From Chelydra serpentina (lineage: Eukaryota > Chordata > Testudines > Chelydridae), in assembly GCA_037349315.1 (NCBI GenBank), contig JBAIAC010000007.1, forward strand, positions 3,348,001 to 3,412,000: a stretch of DNA of 64,000 nt, in the 5' to 3' direction. Below, piece by piece: positions 1 through 11,700 of the stretch; position 1 is the stretch's first letter; each line of letters begins with the position of its first letter. Both the position numbers and the translations under genes were made by a program. The notes under the pieces are model-generated. The model made no database searches, was not told where the DNA came from, and saw only the letters and a list, made by a program, of their open reading frames with translations.

Positions 1-689
1 GGGGTTGCCAACTCTCCCATATCTTTCATTACCTCTGTGTGGGAGAGAACAAGCTAACCATGTCATCTTCACTCATATCACTAGTAAGAAAAGGAGCTGA
101 AAGACAGCAGAAAAAGGGTGTTGAGAAGAGAAATAATTCTGTTCACTTCTTAATAAAGGAAAGGCTAATGTAATTCAGGGTGATGTAGCTTCTAGGCCAG
201 GACTTCTCATCTGGTGGGATGGGACAGCAAAGTAAAAATAGCAAACTTCCACCTTCACTAGGACCCCATGGGAGACAGGGGCTTGGAGAGAAGGAACAAT
301 TTGCTCCCTTCTCCTTGCTCTGCCACTGCTCCATCAGCCCCTCCATTCCCAGAGCAGCTTCTCAGGCCTTCCCCTTCTCTCCACACAGCACTCACTCTGT
401 GGAGGGAAAGCATGGCATCAAGAGGCATCTCCCACAGCCTCTTCTACTGGTGCTGCCCTGGAGCTGAGCACCATGCACAGAAGGAGTCTCCAATCCAAAA
501 CCCTAAGTTATCTGCAGTTTCTTGCCAGGACTCCAAATGCAAAAGCCTTCATGGCTGGAATGGATTATGGGAGCTGGAAGGTCATGCCAAGAAGCCATGG
601 GTTGTCTTTGGGTCTTCGGGAGGAAGGTGGGAGGTTGAGAGACAATGCACTAGGCCACCTGTGATTTATTCGGAAGTGGCGTGGTTTAT
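1..689. other. intergenic flank, no gene seen
   Basis: Ordinary mixed-composition vertebrate DNA. The open frames here are short, overlap one another on both strands and show no recognisable domain or splice context. I see no repeat family that I can name. Confidence 0.5.
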
Positions 690-885
690 TAAAGCGAGTA
701 TTGGGATTGCCTCTAGGATTCTAATCTCAGCTCCCCCTCACTCCCTTGGTAACTTTAAGGAAGCATCACTTGCACCATGTAGCAACAGATAATAGCCATG
801 GGTGTTGTGAGGACTGAATAATGTTTGCAAAGAGCTTTGGAAAGTAGAAAGTGCTGGCTGGATGCTAAGTATTATTATTTCTAAT
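690..885 (+). repeat. MIR/CORE-SINE relic
   Basis: The segment runs from an 'ctaatctcagctcc' stretch through a run resembling the MIR core into the typical tail (gtgttgtgaggactgaataat, then aagagctttgg, then taagtattattatt). It is degraded. MIR elements are ancient tRNA-derived SINEs present across amniotes. The call is by eye; the 5' limit is approximate. Confidence 0.55.
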
Positions 886-2429
886 TTAACTGTGTATTGA
901 CTAAGAACATCCCTCACCACACAGGTGCACTCTTAGAGACAAAGTTACAGTGTCCCAGAGCCACGTGTCTGAGATTCCCTGGGCAGGGTTAGCCCCTTTG
1001 AACGTTGAGCCTCCTGTGCCCTGCATTACAGATGCTTGCAGAAGCAGTGATGACTGATCTTACGCAGTCTCTGTCCAGATGATGGCCAACCACCAGGGTT
1101 TTACATAGATCAGACCGGAGACTATTTTAAAGTGGTAATAGTTCAGCATTTACAGATAATCACAGAGGGCTGGTATAGTGATACATAATGAGAAAGCGCC
1201 CCAAGCACTCAAGTGATGGACGTCATAAATCCTATGGGCCCCATGTTCCTTTCTATTATACGGCCTACGGGGGAGTAAAAGGGATAAAATGATGGCATTA
1301 GCCTCATGGAAAGGAAGGAGTAGAACTATGCAGCATGTTCCCCCAATACAGTGAGTCTGCAGGTGGCCGCCTGAATCTGCTTCACGAGTCTAGGACTCTG
1401 CAGGTTTTCAGGCATGGAGCAGTGGCTGTCCCCAGCATGTTCCCTTCTAGACCCCACAGATTCTTGAGTGGAATTTCACAGCAGAGTTAATGAGTAACTC
1501 CCTCAGCATCACTCTACTTTGCAGCTGCCGCCACCCAATGCCAGCTTGGTTCCTGATGCCGTTTTGTGGTCAGGAGTTGGGGGCCTCCAGAACAACACAG
1601 GGGGGTGGACCCTTTATGCTGAAGTCCCAAGATTCCCAGGACTAGCCCCTGATTTTCCTGGAACTCAGTGCAAATTGGGGATTTCCTCCCCACCCCAGCC
1701 TGTTCCAGGAAACCATTAATCTTCTTGCTCAAAGGGAAGCACAGCCCTAGACACATGCCCCTTCAGACAATTTAACTTAGTTTCCCCCTGTGCACTGGCT
1801 TTTTTCATGGGCATGTAGTACCGGACCGTATAACATTAGGGGCTGGATCTCCCAAAGTCCTCAGCAATGTGGACTAACTCTGCTCCCATTGAAGCTAATG
1901 ATAAATCTCTGTCTCTTCAATGAGAGCAGAGTTAGGCCGCCGCTGAGCACTTGGGGAAATCCCGTCCCAGATATTTATTTCTGGCATGACCCGAAGTGGC
2001 GCATTTCAAAGCTGCTACAGAAGCAGTTTGAACCAAACTCTTCCTCTGTCTGTGATGAAGTTTCATGCCCTTCTACAAGTTCCAATTTTGGAGTCAAAGA
2101 AAGAATTTTCTGAAACCCACTTTCCTGATGGGAGAGCTGTTCCCTTCTGCCTCGGGGTGAGATCAGAGCTCTGAAATGGCATCGGGTTTGCAGCGGAGAT
2201 TTCTCCCCAATAAGTATTTTGAATGGACTTTTTCTGACTGGTGAAGGAACATATGTATCTGCTTCAGACAAGAATAACACACAGGGATTTTCCCCAGTTA
2301 CCTCCCACTCTGTTCAAGTCTCATCATTGTGACAAAGATCTTGACCCACCAAATTGAATATCTTCACAAGAAGAGTTTCCCCTCGGCCCTATACCACCTG
2401 ATTATACAGGTAGCTTCTCTTCCTTGATT
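886..2429. other. intergenic, one small foldback, otherwise nothing recognised
   Basis: No gene or coding exon is evident. At about 1850-1935 there is a small imperfect palindrome whose arms read 'taactctgctcccattgaag' and 'cttcaatgagagcagagtta'. This kind of short foldback recurs in the window and is discussed as a finding. Confidence 0.45.
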
Positions 2430-2625
2430 CAGGGGCTGTTTATTGATTTATTTTACAGGAGCACCTAGAGACACCGGCTGAGATCTGGCCCCGTTGTGCT
2501 GCGTGCTGTGAATACACATAAGCTGCTCGGAACAGCTAGCAATCTAAATAGACAAGGACAGGAGTAGAAATACAGGTGTAGAGAGAGGTGGACTGATTTG
2601 CTGAAGGACACATAGTAGGTCAGTA
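2430..2625 (-). repeat. MIR/L2-like SINE relic, reverse orientation
   Basis: The sequence contains 'gagatctggccccgttgtgct', 'aatctaaatagacaagga' and 'ctgaaggacacatagtaggtcagt'. This order is that of a SINE body read in reverse (tail end first, then the 'accttgggcaagtcac' part antisense). The exact subfamily is not resolved. Confidence 0.45.
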
Positions 2626-3224
2626 CCATGGGTGGCAGGTGACCTGCCGGTTTGCGGGGAGGCTAGCCTGCACGCCTCCTGCCTGAGGCCCCGCCGGAGC
2701 CCAGAGTCCTCACCTACCTGCGTCCACTAGTCCCTCCCCACCAGCGTGCCGGGCGGCCAACGTGCGCCCCCAGAGCACCAGACAGGCAGTGTGTGGCCCC
2801 CGAGAGTCCCCAAGTACCGGGCGGGCAGCACATGGCCCTCTGAGCGCAGGGCAAGCAGCTCCCGCCAGCGCCAGGCAGCGTGGCCCCAGTGCCCGGGGCC
2901 CTCAAAGGCCCCAACCACCCCAAGTCCCGGCCGCAGGCCAGCCATGGCCTCCCTAGCCCTGGCCCCAGCCCGCTTCCCTGAAGATGAGTGACCAGCCTCA
3001 CTGGGGCTAAAGGGGAAGGGCATTAGGGCAAGCAGGACGGGGCCTTCCGGGCAGAGGGTGGGCAGGGCCACACCAGGCTTTTTGGGGAGGCAGCCTTCCC
3101 CTACCTATGCTATGCCCTGCCCATGGTCAGTGCCAGCGCTGGGAGGAGAACCCAGGCATCCTGAGTGCCCTCTAGTGCCCCCGTCAGACCACACCAGCCC
3201 TTCCTCCCTGCAGTAGAAGGGCTG
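2626..3224. other. GC-rich block, no gene supported
   Basis: The block is rich in CCAG/GGCCC words and has open frames on both strands (up to about 114 codons). They are low-complexity, Pro/Gly/Ala-rich and lack any family motif. This looks like GC-rich repeat DNA or a decayed CpG island and not a gene. No splice-bounded exon stands out. Confidence 0.4.
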
Positions 3225-3630
3225 GTTTACACACCGGTTTTGTGTTCCTTTAACTTTGTCACTTTACAGATCAGTATAGTTAAAGCAGTACAACCCCCTC
3301 TAGAGACTGCAGTGATACCAATGTACAGGTGCTTATACCCTTATAGCTTATTCCTCTTTGAGTGCTAGCACATGTCCAACGGATACCACTAGGGGAAAAA
3401 TCTCTGACAGCTGTGCTCGGGACGCCTACATCAGAATGGACATGTGCAACACATCTCGAAGAACAAGTTACAAAAGGCAGGTAACCATTTTTTCCTGTAA
3501 ATTTACGGGAATAATCTATGCTGCTGTAGACACCTTTACAGCGATATAACTGCATCTACACTAAGGAGGGGGTTGTAGTACTTTAATTAGGTCAGTTTCT
3601 AAACAGCTACAGTTAAAGCTGTCTATTAAC
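3225..3630. mobile_element. probable non-autonomous DNA transposon (MITE-like)
   Basis: The left end reads 'gggctggtttacacacc', which resembles the 'gggctggtctacact' termini of Harbinger-type elements elsewhere in the window. Internal sequence includes 'gcagtacaaccccctctag' near the left and 'ggagggggttgtagtactt' near 3566-3585, an inverted pair. I could not fix the outer duplication, so the limits are approximate. Confidence 0.4.
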
Positions 3631-4429
3631 AAGTCCTAAGAATGGATGATGCCTTACAACCAAGGCTGAGAATTTAAAATGAAGTAATCACCAGCCACGG
3701 CTTTTTGCAATTAGACTGATCAAACATGTCCTGTTTATAATGCCTTCAGCCTTTTACTTTCCTCGAGAAGATGGACAAGAATATAGGTAGGGGGGAAAAA
3801 GCAAGCAGCCTAATGGATATGTAACAACAACCCTTGTGCTGCCCAGGGAGGAGAAATGTCTCCATTGTGACAAAGTTCCTCCTCTACCTCGGTGGGTCCC
3901 ACGCTTATTGGCGAATTTTTTTGTTTGCCTCAGAGGTCTTCCCCTCTGGTAGAGCCCACAGTCTAGATCAACTCCTCCTGTGCTTGATCAGAAGTTGGGA
4001 GGTTTGGGGGGAACCCGGGCCCACCCTCTACTCCGGGTTCCAGCCCAGGGCCCTGTGGATTGCAGCTGTTTAGAGTGCCTCCTGGAACAACTGCACGACA
4101 GCTACAACTCCCTGGGCTACTTCCCCATGGACTCCGCCCAACACCTTCTTTATCCTCACCACAGGATCTTCCAGCAGTACGCCCTCTTACTCTCAGCTCC
4201 TAGTGCCTCTTGCTCCCAGCTCCTCGCACGCAACCTCCTTCCACAGCTCCTGACACTCTCCTCACTGACTCACTGGGAGGCTTTTGACTAGTTTCAGCCA
4301 GCCCCTGATTGAGACACCTGTAGCCAATCAACCTCCCTGCCTTCTGGAAAGTTCTTAATTGGCCCCAGGTGTCTTGATTAACCTGGAGCAACTGCCATAA
4401 GGTATCAGGGATTTGTTTAGCCTGGGGCT

Positions 4430-4470
4430 AACATACTGGTTCCTTACCACTTTCCTATAGCCCTCTGGCC
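4430..4470 (+). repeat. 5' copy of the LINE target-site duplication
   Basis: Positions 4430-4462 are identical to 12755-12787. After one mismatch (c at 4463, a at 12788) identity continues to 4470/12795. The repeat begins aacatactgg and includes ttaccactttcctatag. This is the staggered-cut duplication expected from target-primed reverse transcription, and it lies inside the LTR. Confidence 0.93.
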
Positions 4471-5836
4471 GGGAAGGAGGTAGAGGGCTGCTGCTGCTGC
4501 TCATCTTGCTGGGGCTGCTGCTAGGCCCTGGGCCCTCCCAGCTGCTGTTTGCTGCTGCTCCAGCTTCTCCCCTGGCTGGGCCAGGCACCCCTCCCACTAC
4601 TCTACTCTCTGGTTGCTGGCTGCCTGGCAGCTGAACCCCCCCCCCCACCCAACACCTTGGTTGCTGCTACTCCTGCTGCTGCAGCAACCCCTTGGGGGGG
4701 GGAGGGGGCCTGCTGGCCCTCTCCCCAGAGGAGGGGTGTGACGGACCCCTGCTCCAGCTGCTGCTGTGACCACCACCACCACCACCACCACCATCTGTGA
4801 GGGGTCCTGCCTGACCACCGGACCACCGCCTGGAGTTGCTGGAGCTGCTGCTGCTGCCCTGTTCGCTGCCAGGAAGCTGCTGGTACCCAGAGGAGGGAGA
4901 CCCGGAAGACAGTCGGCGGAGACTCTGCAGACCACCGTGGAGGGGGCCTCCAAGAACTGAGTAATTTTTCGAACTGTGCTCTAGTGGTGGGGGTATTGAC
5001 TGTGTTTGTAGGGGCACAGGGGGTGTGGCGTAGAGCCTGCCCCCTGGTTCATCTGTGCCCCTCCAACCCCCACCACCACCGCTGCCCCCTCCTCCACCAC
5101 CACCACCACCTCTGCTGCCTGCTCACCGTCTGTCCTGGTTCCTGCCCCTGGACTCAGCCGCTTGCCTGGCTAGCCAAGCCTGTTTCCACCTTTTGGGCCT
5201 GAAGCAGCAGCCAGCCCAACAATTGACTTTGCACAAGCGCACGTGGGTGCACGTGCCCCTCCCCATTCCCCTTGGACTGACCCTCCCCCTCCATCAGCAC
5301 GCCCCTTGCTTTGTCCCTTGCCACCTGCCCCATTTCCCCTTGCAGCTATCTGGGCCCCTCTCCTTTCTTATGGTCCCAGCCCCTTGCTAGTTTCAGTTTT
5401 GCCCACCCCGCCCCTCTCCCTCTGCAGCCTTGTTTGTTTGCCCCGCCCTAGCCCTGAAACTAGTCCCTTGGTTTTCTGCCCCATTCCCAGTTGGTTGTCT
5501 CCCTCCCCCTGAAGCTCCGCTTGCCCTGATTAGCCCCCCGCTTTTGTGAACCCATGCTCCCTCCCATGCGCTTGTGCCCCTCCCCTGTTTAATTTTGACC
5601 CTATCTCACTGCACCCCTACGCTGTTATATCATCCCCTCCCCTAGTGCAACAAGAGGAGCCGGATTTCCCAGCTTGAGTTGGTGACTGAGCCCTATCCCC
5701 GCACTAGTCCGAGACAACCCTGAACCCTGTCCCCACTTTTGTGCCCTCCTCACCTGCCTGCAGCCTAGCAGGGAGGAGTGGTCACCCCCAATTCCTCTCC
5801 CCACTCAAGAGTTTTTCCCTTCCTCCCCTGCTCATC
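4471..5836 (+). promoter_or_regulatory. 5' UTR of the Tx1-like element
   Basis: The sequence before the ORF1 ATG is GC-rich and dense in CTG/CAG and CCA triplets, with a (CAC)n run at 4770-4793 and a CCA-rich run at about 5070-5110. Open frames here on both strands are triplet-repeat artefacts (poly-His, poly-Gly, poly-Pro). Non-LTR elements of this type carry an internal promoter in this position. I see no specific transcription-factor site that I can defend. Confidence 0.6.
4770..4793 (+). repeat. (CAC)n microsatellite
   Basis: Eight consecutive CAC/ACC triplets lie in the element's 5' UTR. Confidence 0.9.
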
Positions 5837-8716
5837 ATGGCGGGCGATATGGAGGGAGAAGCCCCTCCAGACGGCACGGCCTCCCCTCCTCTGCCTGTTC
5901 CCCCGTCACCCTCCCATGCCTCTACCTTAACCGCCGCTGCTGAACCGCCTGCTCTCGCCCCCGCTGAAGCACCAGCAGCGACGCACACTGAACAGACCTC
6001 CGCTGCTGCCACGTCCCTCGCCCCCCATGATCCTGGGGGAGCCCCCCCAGCCGGCAGGAAGGGCCAGGGTAAAAAGAAGGGTAAGGGCCCCGCGCCAAAG
6101 GCCAAGCCCTCCATGGCAGAGGCAGCCACTACTGCCACGGCATCCTTCCCTGCTGTTCCCTCTACCAGCTCTGCGGGTGTCCCACCCCCAGCCCCCAGAG
6201 CATACGCCCAGGTGGCGGCAACCCCCCCACCTGCCGCAATGTCACCTAACCCGCCCACCGCCTCAGCTACCATCTATAGCGGCCGGGGCCCCTTTCCCAC
6301 CTTGACCAGGAGGCATGGCGTCCGTTGCCTCCTGGTACCCGCCTCGCCCCACGTAGAAACCTATGTGCGGGCGTTGGCGAGGGTGGTGGGGCCCACAGCC
6401 ATCGTAGCGGCCTCCAAAATGTATGGGAAGGTAGTCTTCTTCCTCGCATCGGAGGCCGCGGCCCAAGAGGCGGTGGAGAAGGGCCTGGTGGTGGGGGGCG
6501 TGTTCGTCCCATTGGAGCCGCTGGAGGACTTAGGCGTCCGCCTAGTCCTCACTTCCGTCCCTCCCTTTCTCCCCAATGCCGCCCTGTTACCTGCCCTCTC
6601 CGCCCTGGGGAGACCCATGTCTGTAATCAGCCCTCTCCCACTGGGCTGCAAAGACCCCACCCTCCGTCACATCCTCTCGTTCCGCCGGCAGGTGCAGCTC
6701 CAAATGCCGCCGGCTGCACGTGACGGGGAGGCGCTCGAGGGGTCCTTTATGGTCCCCTATCACGGGGCCCGTTACCGGGTATATTATTCCACGGGGGAGG
6801 CTCGGTGCTACCTCTGCCGGGCGATGGGACACGTCCGGAGGGACTGTCCCTTGGCCCGGCAAGGAGGAGCATCCGAGACCCCCGAGCCCCGGCAGGGCGT
6901 CGGCCCTGTCATCGCCGGCGCCCCTGAATGCCCGGTGCCCAGAGCCGCCCCTCCTCCTTCCCAGTCCACCGCTGCTCCCACTCGGGCCCTGGGAGTACCT
7001 CCCCCAGTGTGCCCAGACGAGTGGGAGAGGCCCGCCGCGAACAGTCTGCTGAGGCCTGTGGAGGAGGGTGAGGCAGGGATACCACCGGGCGTGGGAGAGG
7101 GCCAGCCCCAGAGAGATCTTTCCCTCCCTTATGCTGCCCCACCACTACCTCCCCGAGTCCCTAAGAAATCGCCCCTCCCCCTTGACCCGACCCTTACTAG
7201 CCAGCCCCCAGCTGAAGCCATGGAGGACTGGGCCTTAGTACAGGGGAAGCGGGGCAAGCGGAAGGCTCGAGCCCCGCTCCTTTCCACCGATGCGGAAGCC
7301 CCCCGGAAGACCAGGAAGGGGGGCACTGATGCCGAACCTTCCGTTTTGCCCCCGAGCGGCTTTTGTCCGCCAGTACCGGCTGGGAAAGACGTGGCAGCAC
7401 CGGAAGGTATTACCGCCCCTCCCTCGGAAGCCCCCGAAGGAGCCCCTTCTGCCCCCTTTGTCGACCCTGCGCGCCCTGACCCGAGCATCGCTTCAGGTGC
7501 CGGTGGAGAGAACCCCGGGGTGGCAGAAGGTGACCTGCCCTCTATCTACGAGGAGATCGAGGCCCTGGGTCTGACCCCAATCACCCAGGGGGAGGACGAC
7601 CCTTTACCAGCAGGCCTCGATGTCAATGACCTCACCCCGGTGCCCCTTTCCCCCCTCTCCCCATGCTCCCTCCCCTTGACCGTCGGTTCCGCTCCCACCT
7701 CCGAGGATCCCCTGGGCTCTTCCACCTGCCCGGTCGCAAGTGACACCTCGCTGTCGGCCGCCAAGCCTCCTGAAGCGACGGCCGGTGCCCTGCGGCCGGG
7801 ACCCGAATCCCAGGGGGTACCCCTCATTGGAGTGGGACTGCGGTTCTCCTTCCCAGGCGGGGACCCCGCAAATGTCTGTCCACCTCCCGATGCCGTGGCT
7901 GTAACACGAGCCATCATACCAGAGCCCGGCATCGTGGGGGGTCCCCTTCCCAATTCCCAGATCCCTCAGCCACACCAAGAGAGGCCACCTCCCAGTGGCC
8001 CAGCTCCTGCGGCTCACGATCCTCTACCTGTTCCTCAGCCCGGCCCTGCTCATGTCCCTTTCCCTGCCCCTACTTCTGATCCCTGCCCTGCCCCTGATGC
8101 CGTCCCAATCTCCTACACCTCCCTTGGTGACACTGCCGCCCCTGGGGCTGTCTCCCTCCCCTTAACAGAGGATGACCCCCAGGGAGCGGCTCCAGTATTT
8201 CCTCATCCCAAACCACCAGAGTCTGCTCTTCTCCCTCCACCACCTCCCCCAACTAAGCCGAATTTTGGGTTGGGCCCTAAGGTACCGGCCCAGCGGGAGC
8301 TGCGTCGAGGGTCCGCCCCTTGCCTGTCTGTTTCGGTGGGCCATAGGGCTGTGTCAGGGGCCCCTTCTTTCGATAGCCGGGAGCCAGTAACCCCAGCCCC
8401 CCATACGCTGCGAGAAGAGCTGCGGGAGTTCCTGGAGGACGTCCGGGGCTCCCGCAACAAAGTACAGCTCGCTCTCCAGCGATGGGGGGATTTCCACCAA
8501 ATCCTCCAGGCCGCGAGGGCCCTCATGGGGGAGGGTAAAGGGACTGGGAAGCAGGCCGCCACGGCCTACCAACGGGTCCGCCTTTTCCGTGACTCACTAC
8601 TCAGCTACGGGGTGGGTCACGGATTGTTACGCGGCCCGATGGGGGCCGTGAGTGAGTCTGCCAGCAAGGATCCCCCCCAGCCCTCCTCATGGCATCTCTC
8701 CTCTTCGCAACATTAA
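5837..8716 (+). CDS. Tx1-like ORF1, gag-like nucleic-acid-binding protein
   Basis: A 959-aa protein beginning MAGDMEGEAPP. The frame is open from 5741, but that upstream codon is GTG. The first ATG is at 5837 and has A at -3 and G at +4, a strong Kozak context. Residues about 1-150 are rich in Pro/Ala/Ser with a Lys-rich patch (KGQGKKKGKG). Residues about 150-320 form the only region that looks globular. A single CCHC knuckle follows: C324, C327, H332, C337 (C-x2-C-x4-H-x4-C). The rest, to about residue 860, is Pro/Gly/Ser-rich and probably disordered. The last 100 residues are Arg/Leu-rich and may be helical. Related ORF1 proteins bind element RNA in the ribonucleoprotein. The stop overlaps the ORF2 start by 28 nt. 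No in-frame stop or frameshift is seen. Confidence 0.85.
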   Translation: MAGDMEGEAPPDGTASPPLPVPPSPSHASTLTAAAEPPALAPAEAPAATHTEQTSAAATSLAPHDPGGAPPAGRKGQGKKKGKGPAPKAKPSMAEAATTATASFPAVPSTSSAGVPPPAPRAYAQVAATPPPAAMSPNPPTASATIYSGRGPFPTLTRRHGVRCLLVPASPHVETYVRALARVVGPTAIVAASKMYGKVVFFLASEAAAQEAVEKGLVVGGVFVPLEPLEDLGVRLVLTSVPPFLPNAALLPALSALGRPMSVISPLPLGCKDPTLRHILSFRRQVQLQMPPAARDGEALEGSFMVPYHGARYRVYYSTGEARCYLCRAMGHVRRDCPLARQGGASETPEPRQGVGPVIAGAPECPVPRAAPPPSQSTAAPTRALGVPPPVCPDEWERPAANSLLRPVEEGEAGIPPGVGEGQPQRDLSLPYAAPPLPPRVPKKSPLPLDPTLTSQPPAEAMEDWALVQGKRGKRKARAPLLSTDAEAPRKTRKGGTDAEPSVLPPSGFCPPVPAGKDVAAPEGITAPPSEAPEGAPSAPFVDPARPDPSIASGAGGENPGVAEGDLPSIYEEIEALGLTPITQGEDDPLPAGLDVNDLTPVPLSPLSPCSLPLTVGSAPTSEDPLGSSTCPVASDTSLSAAKPPEATAGALRPGPESQGVPLIGVGLRFSFPGGDPANVCPPPDAVAVTRAIIPEPGIVGGPLPNSQIPQPHQERPPPSGPAPAAHDPLPVPQPGPAHVPFPAPTSDPCPAPDAVPISYTSLGDTAAPGAVSLPLTEDDPQGAAPVFPHPKPPESALLPPPPPPTKPNFGLGPKVPAQRELRRGSAPCLSVSVGHRAVSGAPSFDSREPVTPAPHTLREELREFLEDVRGSRNKVQLALQRWGDFHQILQAARALMGEGKGTGKQAATAYQRVRLFRDSLLSYGVGHGLLRGPMGAVSESASKDPPQPSSWHLSSSQH

Positions 8717-11700
8717 ACACCCGGGGCTGTAGGATGGGTCTCCGCAGGAGCCAGGTGCTCTCCTTCCTTCGGGAGGGGGGGTACTCTGTAGTGTTCCTGC
8801 AGGAGACCCATACGGATCCAGCCGCTGAAGACAGCTGGCGGCTGGAATGGGGGGACAGAGTCTACTTCAGCCATCTCTCTGTTCGCCAGGCTGGAGTAGC
8901 GACCTTGTTCTCCCCCGACCTACGGCCTGAGGTGCTGGGGGTTGCCGAGGCTGTGCCGGGCCGCCTGCTGCACCTACGGGTCCGTATACAGGGGCTCGTG
9001 GTCAATCTCGTCAACATCTATGCCCCGACACCGGGCCCGGAACAACTTCATTTTTATCAGCAGGCGTCCACCTTCCTCGGCACCTTGGATCCTCGCGAGT
9101 GCCTGGTCCTGGGCGGGGACTTTAACAACACCCTTGAAAAACGGGACCGCTCGGGGATCGAGCAGTGCCCGGCCGCCGCGGACGTCCTCAGGGAGATTGT
9201 CGAACATCACTCCCTGGTGGACGTCTGGCGCGACCACCATCCGGGCGACAGCTCAACCTTCACCTTTGTCCGGGTGGAGGCCCATCGGTCGCACCACTCC
9301 CGGTTGGACCGCATCTATTTATCACGTTTTCACCTTTCGCGGGCCCACTCCTCCAGCGTTCGGCTGGCCCCGTTCTCTGATCATCATCTCGCTACCGTGA
9401 CGGCCTCTCTCTGCGCGGAGAGGCCGGGGCCGGCCTATTGGCATTTTAATAACAGTTTGCTAGAGGATGTGGGTTTCGTGGCGTCCTTCCGGGAGTTCTG
9501 GCTGGCCTGGCGAGGGCAGCGGCACGCTTTTCCCTCGGCGCGGCGATGGTGGGATCTAGGGAAGGTACGCGCCCGGCTCTTCTGCCGTGATTACACCCGG
9601 GGCGCCAGCCGACGGAGGGATGCGACGATAGAGCAGTTGGAACGGGAGGTCTTAGAGCTGGAGAGGCGTCTGGCCGCCAGCCCTGAGGATCCATCCCTCT
9701 GTGGGGCGTGCCGGGAGAAGCGGGAGGAGCTCCGGGAACTGGAAGATCATCGGGCCCGGGGCGCCTTCGTTCGATCCCGCATCCGTCTCCTTCGGGAGAT
9801 GGATCGCGGCTCCCGCTTCTTCTACGCCCTGGAGAAAAAGAGGGGGGCTAAGAAACACGTCACCTGCCTCCTCGCAGAAGATGGCACCCCCCTCACGGAT
9901 CCGGTGGAGATGTGCGGGAGGGCCAAGGCCTTCTACGCGAGCCTTTTCTCCCCGGATCTGACCGATCCTAACGCTTGCAAAGTGCTCTGGGACGAACTCC
10001 CTACGGTCAGCACGGGCGACCGAGACCGGCTAGAGCTGCCTCTCACTCTGGCCGAGTTCTCGGAAGCCCTCCGTCGCATGCCGACTAATAAATCTCCGGG
10101 ACTGGACGGGCTGACCGTGGAGTTCTACCGCGTGTTCTGGGACGTCCTCGGCCCAGACCTTGTCGCCGTCTGGGCCGAGTCCTTGCAGGGCGGGGTCCTC
10201 CCTCTTTCGTGCAGGCGAGCTGTGCTCGCCTTATTGCCGAAGAAGGGGGACCTCCGCGATTTACGGAATTGGCGTCCCGTCTCGCTCCTCAGCACGGACT
10301 ATAAAGTCGTAGCAAAGGCCATCTCGCTGCGGCTTGGGACCGTGCTGGCGGACGTGGTCCACCCAGACCAGACCTACACCGTCCCGGGCCGCACCATTCT
10401 CGACAACCTGTATCTGGTCCGGGATCTCTTGGAGCTTGGGTGTAGGGATGGTCTGTCGTTCGCCCTCCTGTCTCTGGATCAGGAGAAGGCGTTCGACAGG
10501 GTGGATCATGGGTACCTCCTGAGCACTCTGCGAGCGTTTGGCTTTGGGCCCCAGTTTGTGGGTTTTCTCCAGGTGCTGTACGCCTCCGCAGAGTGTCTGG
10601 TCAGGCTCAACTGGACCCTGACCGAGCCGGTCAGCTTCGGGCGAGGAGTACGGCAGGGGTGCCCCCTCTCGGGCCAGCTGTACGCTCTGGCGATCGAGCC
10701 CTTCCTCTGTCTCCTCCGCAGGAGGTTGACGGGGTTGGTGCTCCGAGAGCCGGAGCTGCGGCTGGTCCTGTCGGCGTACGCCGACGATGTGCTCCTCGTG
10801 GTCCAGGACCCGGGCGACTTGGTGCGGGTGGAGGCTTGCCAGGCGATCTACTCGGCGGCCTCCTCTGCCCGGGTCAACTGGGTCAAGAGCTCTGGCCTGG
10901 TGGTAGGGGACGGGTGGCAGGCGAGCTCCCTCCCACCCGCGCTTCAGGCCATCAGGTGGAGCGCGGGTCCTCTGCTCTATCTCGGCGTTTACCTTTCTGC
11001 CACGCATCCATCCCCGCCGGAGAACTGGCAAGGTTTAGAGGGCAGGGTGATAGAGCGGATCCGGAAATGGACAGGACTACTCCGGTGCCTCTCCTTTCGA
11101 GGGAGAGCACTGGTAATCAATCAATTAGTCCTGTCCATGCTCTGGTACCGGCTCAACACCCTGGTCCCGGCCCCGGGTTTCCTGGCCAACCTCCGGACGT
11201 CGATTCTGGAGTTCTTTTGGTCAGGACTGCACTGGGTCTCTGCAGGGGTTCTCCATCTTCCTCTGGAGGAGGGTGGGCAGGGCCTGAAGTGTCCACACAC
11301 TCAGGTCCATGTCTTCCGTCTCCAAGCCCTGCAGAGGCTCCTTTATGGTGCAGGTAGTCCGGCGTGGAGCGTATTGGCACACGCCTTCCTACGCCGCTTC
11401 CGAGGGCTCCGATATGACCGGCAGCTCCTTTATCTCCATCCGAGAGGTCTTCCGCGAGACCTCTACGGGCTGCCGGTCTTCTACCAGGACCTCCTCCGGA
11501 CCTGGAAGCTATTCTCAGCGACCAGGTCCGTGGCGGCCACCGAGGGGGCAGATCTCCTCGCGGAGCCCCTGCTACACAACCCCCAGCTCCGTGTGCAGGT
11601 GGCGGAGTCCCCCTCGGTGCGCCAGAGGTTGGTCCTGGCAGAGGTCACTAGGGTCGGAGACCTCCTGGACTACGACCGGGGAGACTGGCTGGATCCCCTG

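Noticed and set aside
268..792. 174-codon plus-strand frame
   Set aside because: No recognisable motif, overlaps other frames and runs into a MIR relic.
5741..5836. N-terminal extension of Tx1-like ORF1
   Set aside because: The codon at 5741 is GTG. The first ATG in frame, with a strong Kozak context, is at 5837.
10261..11031. 256-codon minus-strand frame
   Set aside because: Antisense shadow of the reverse-transcriptase region of ORF2.
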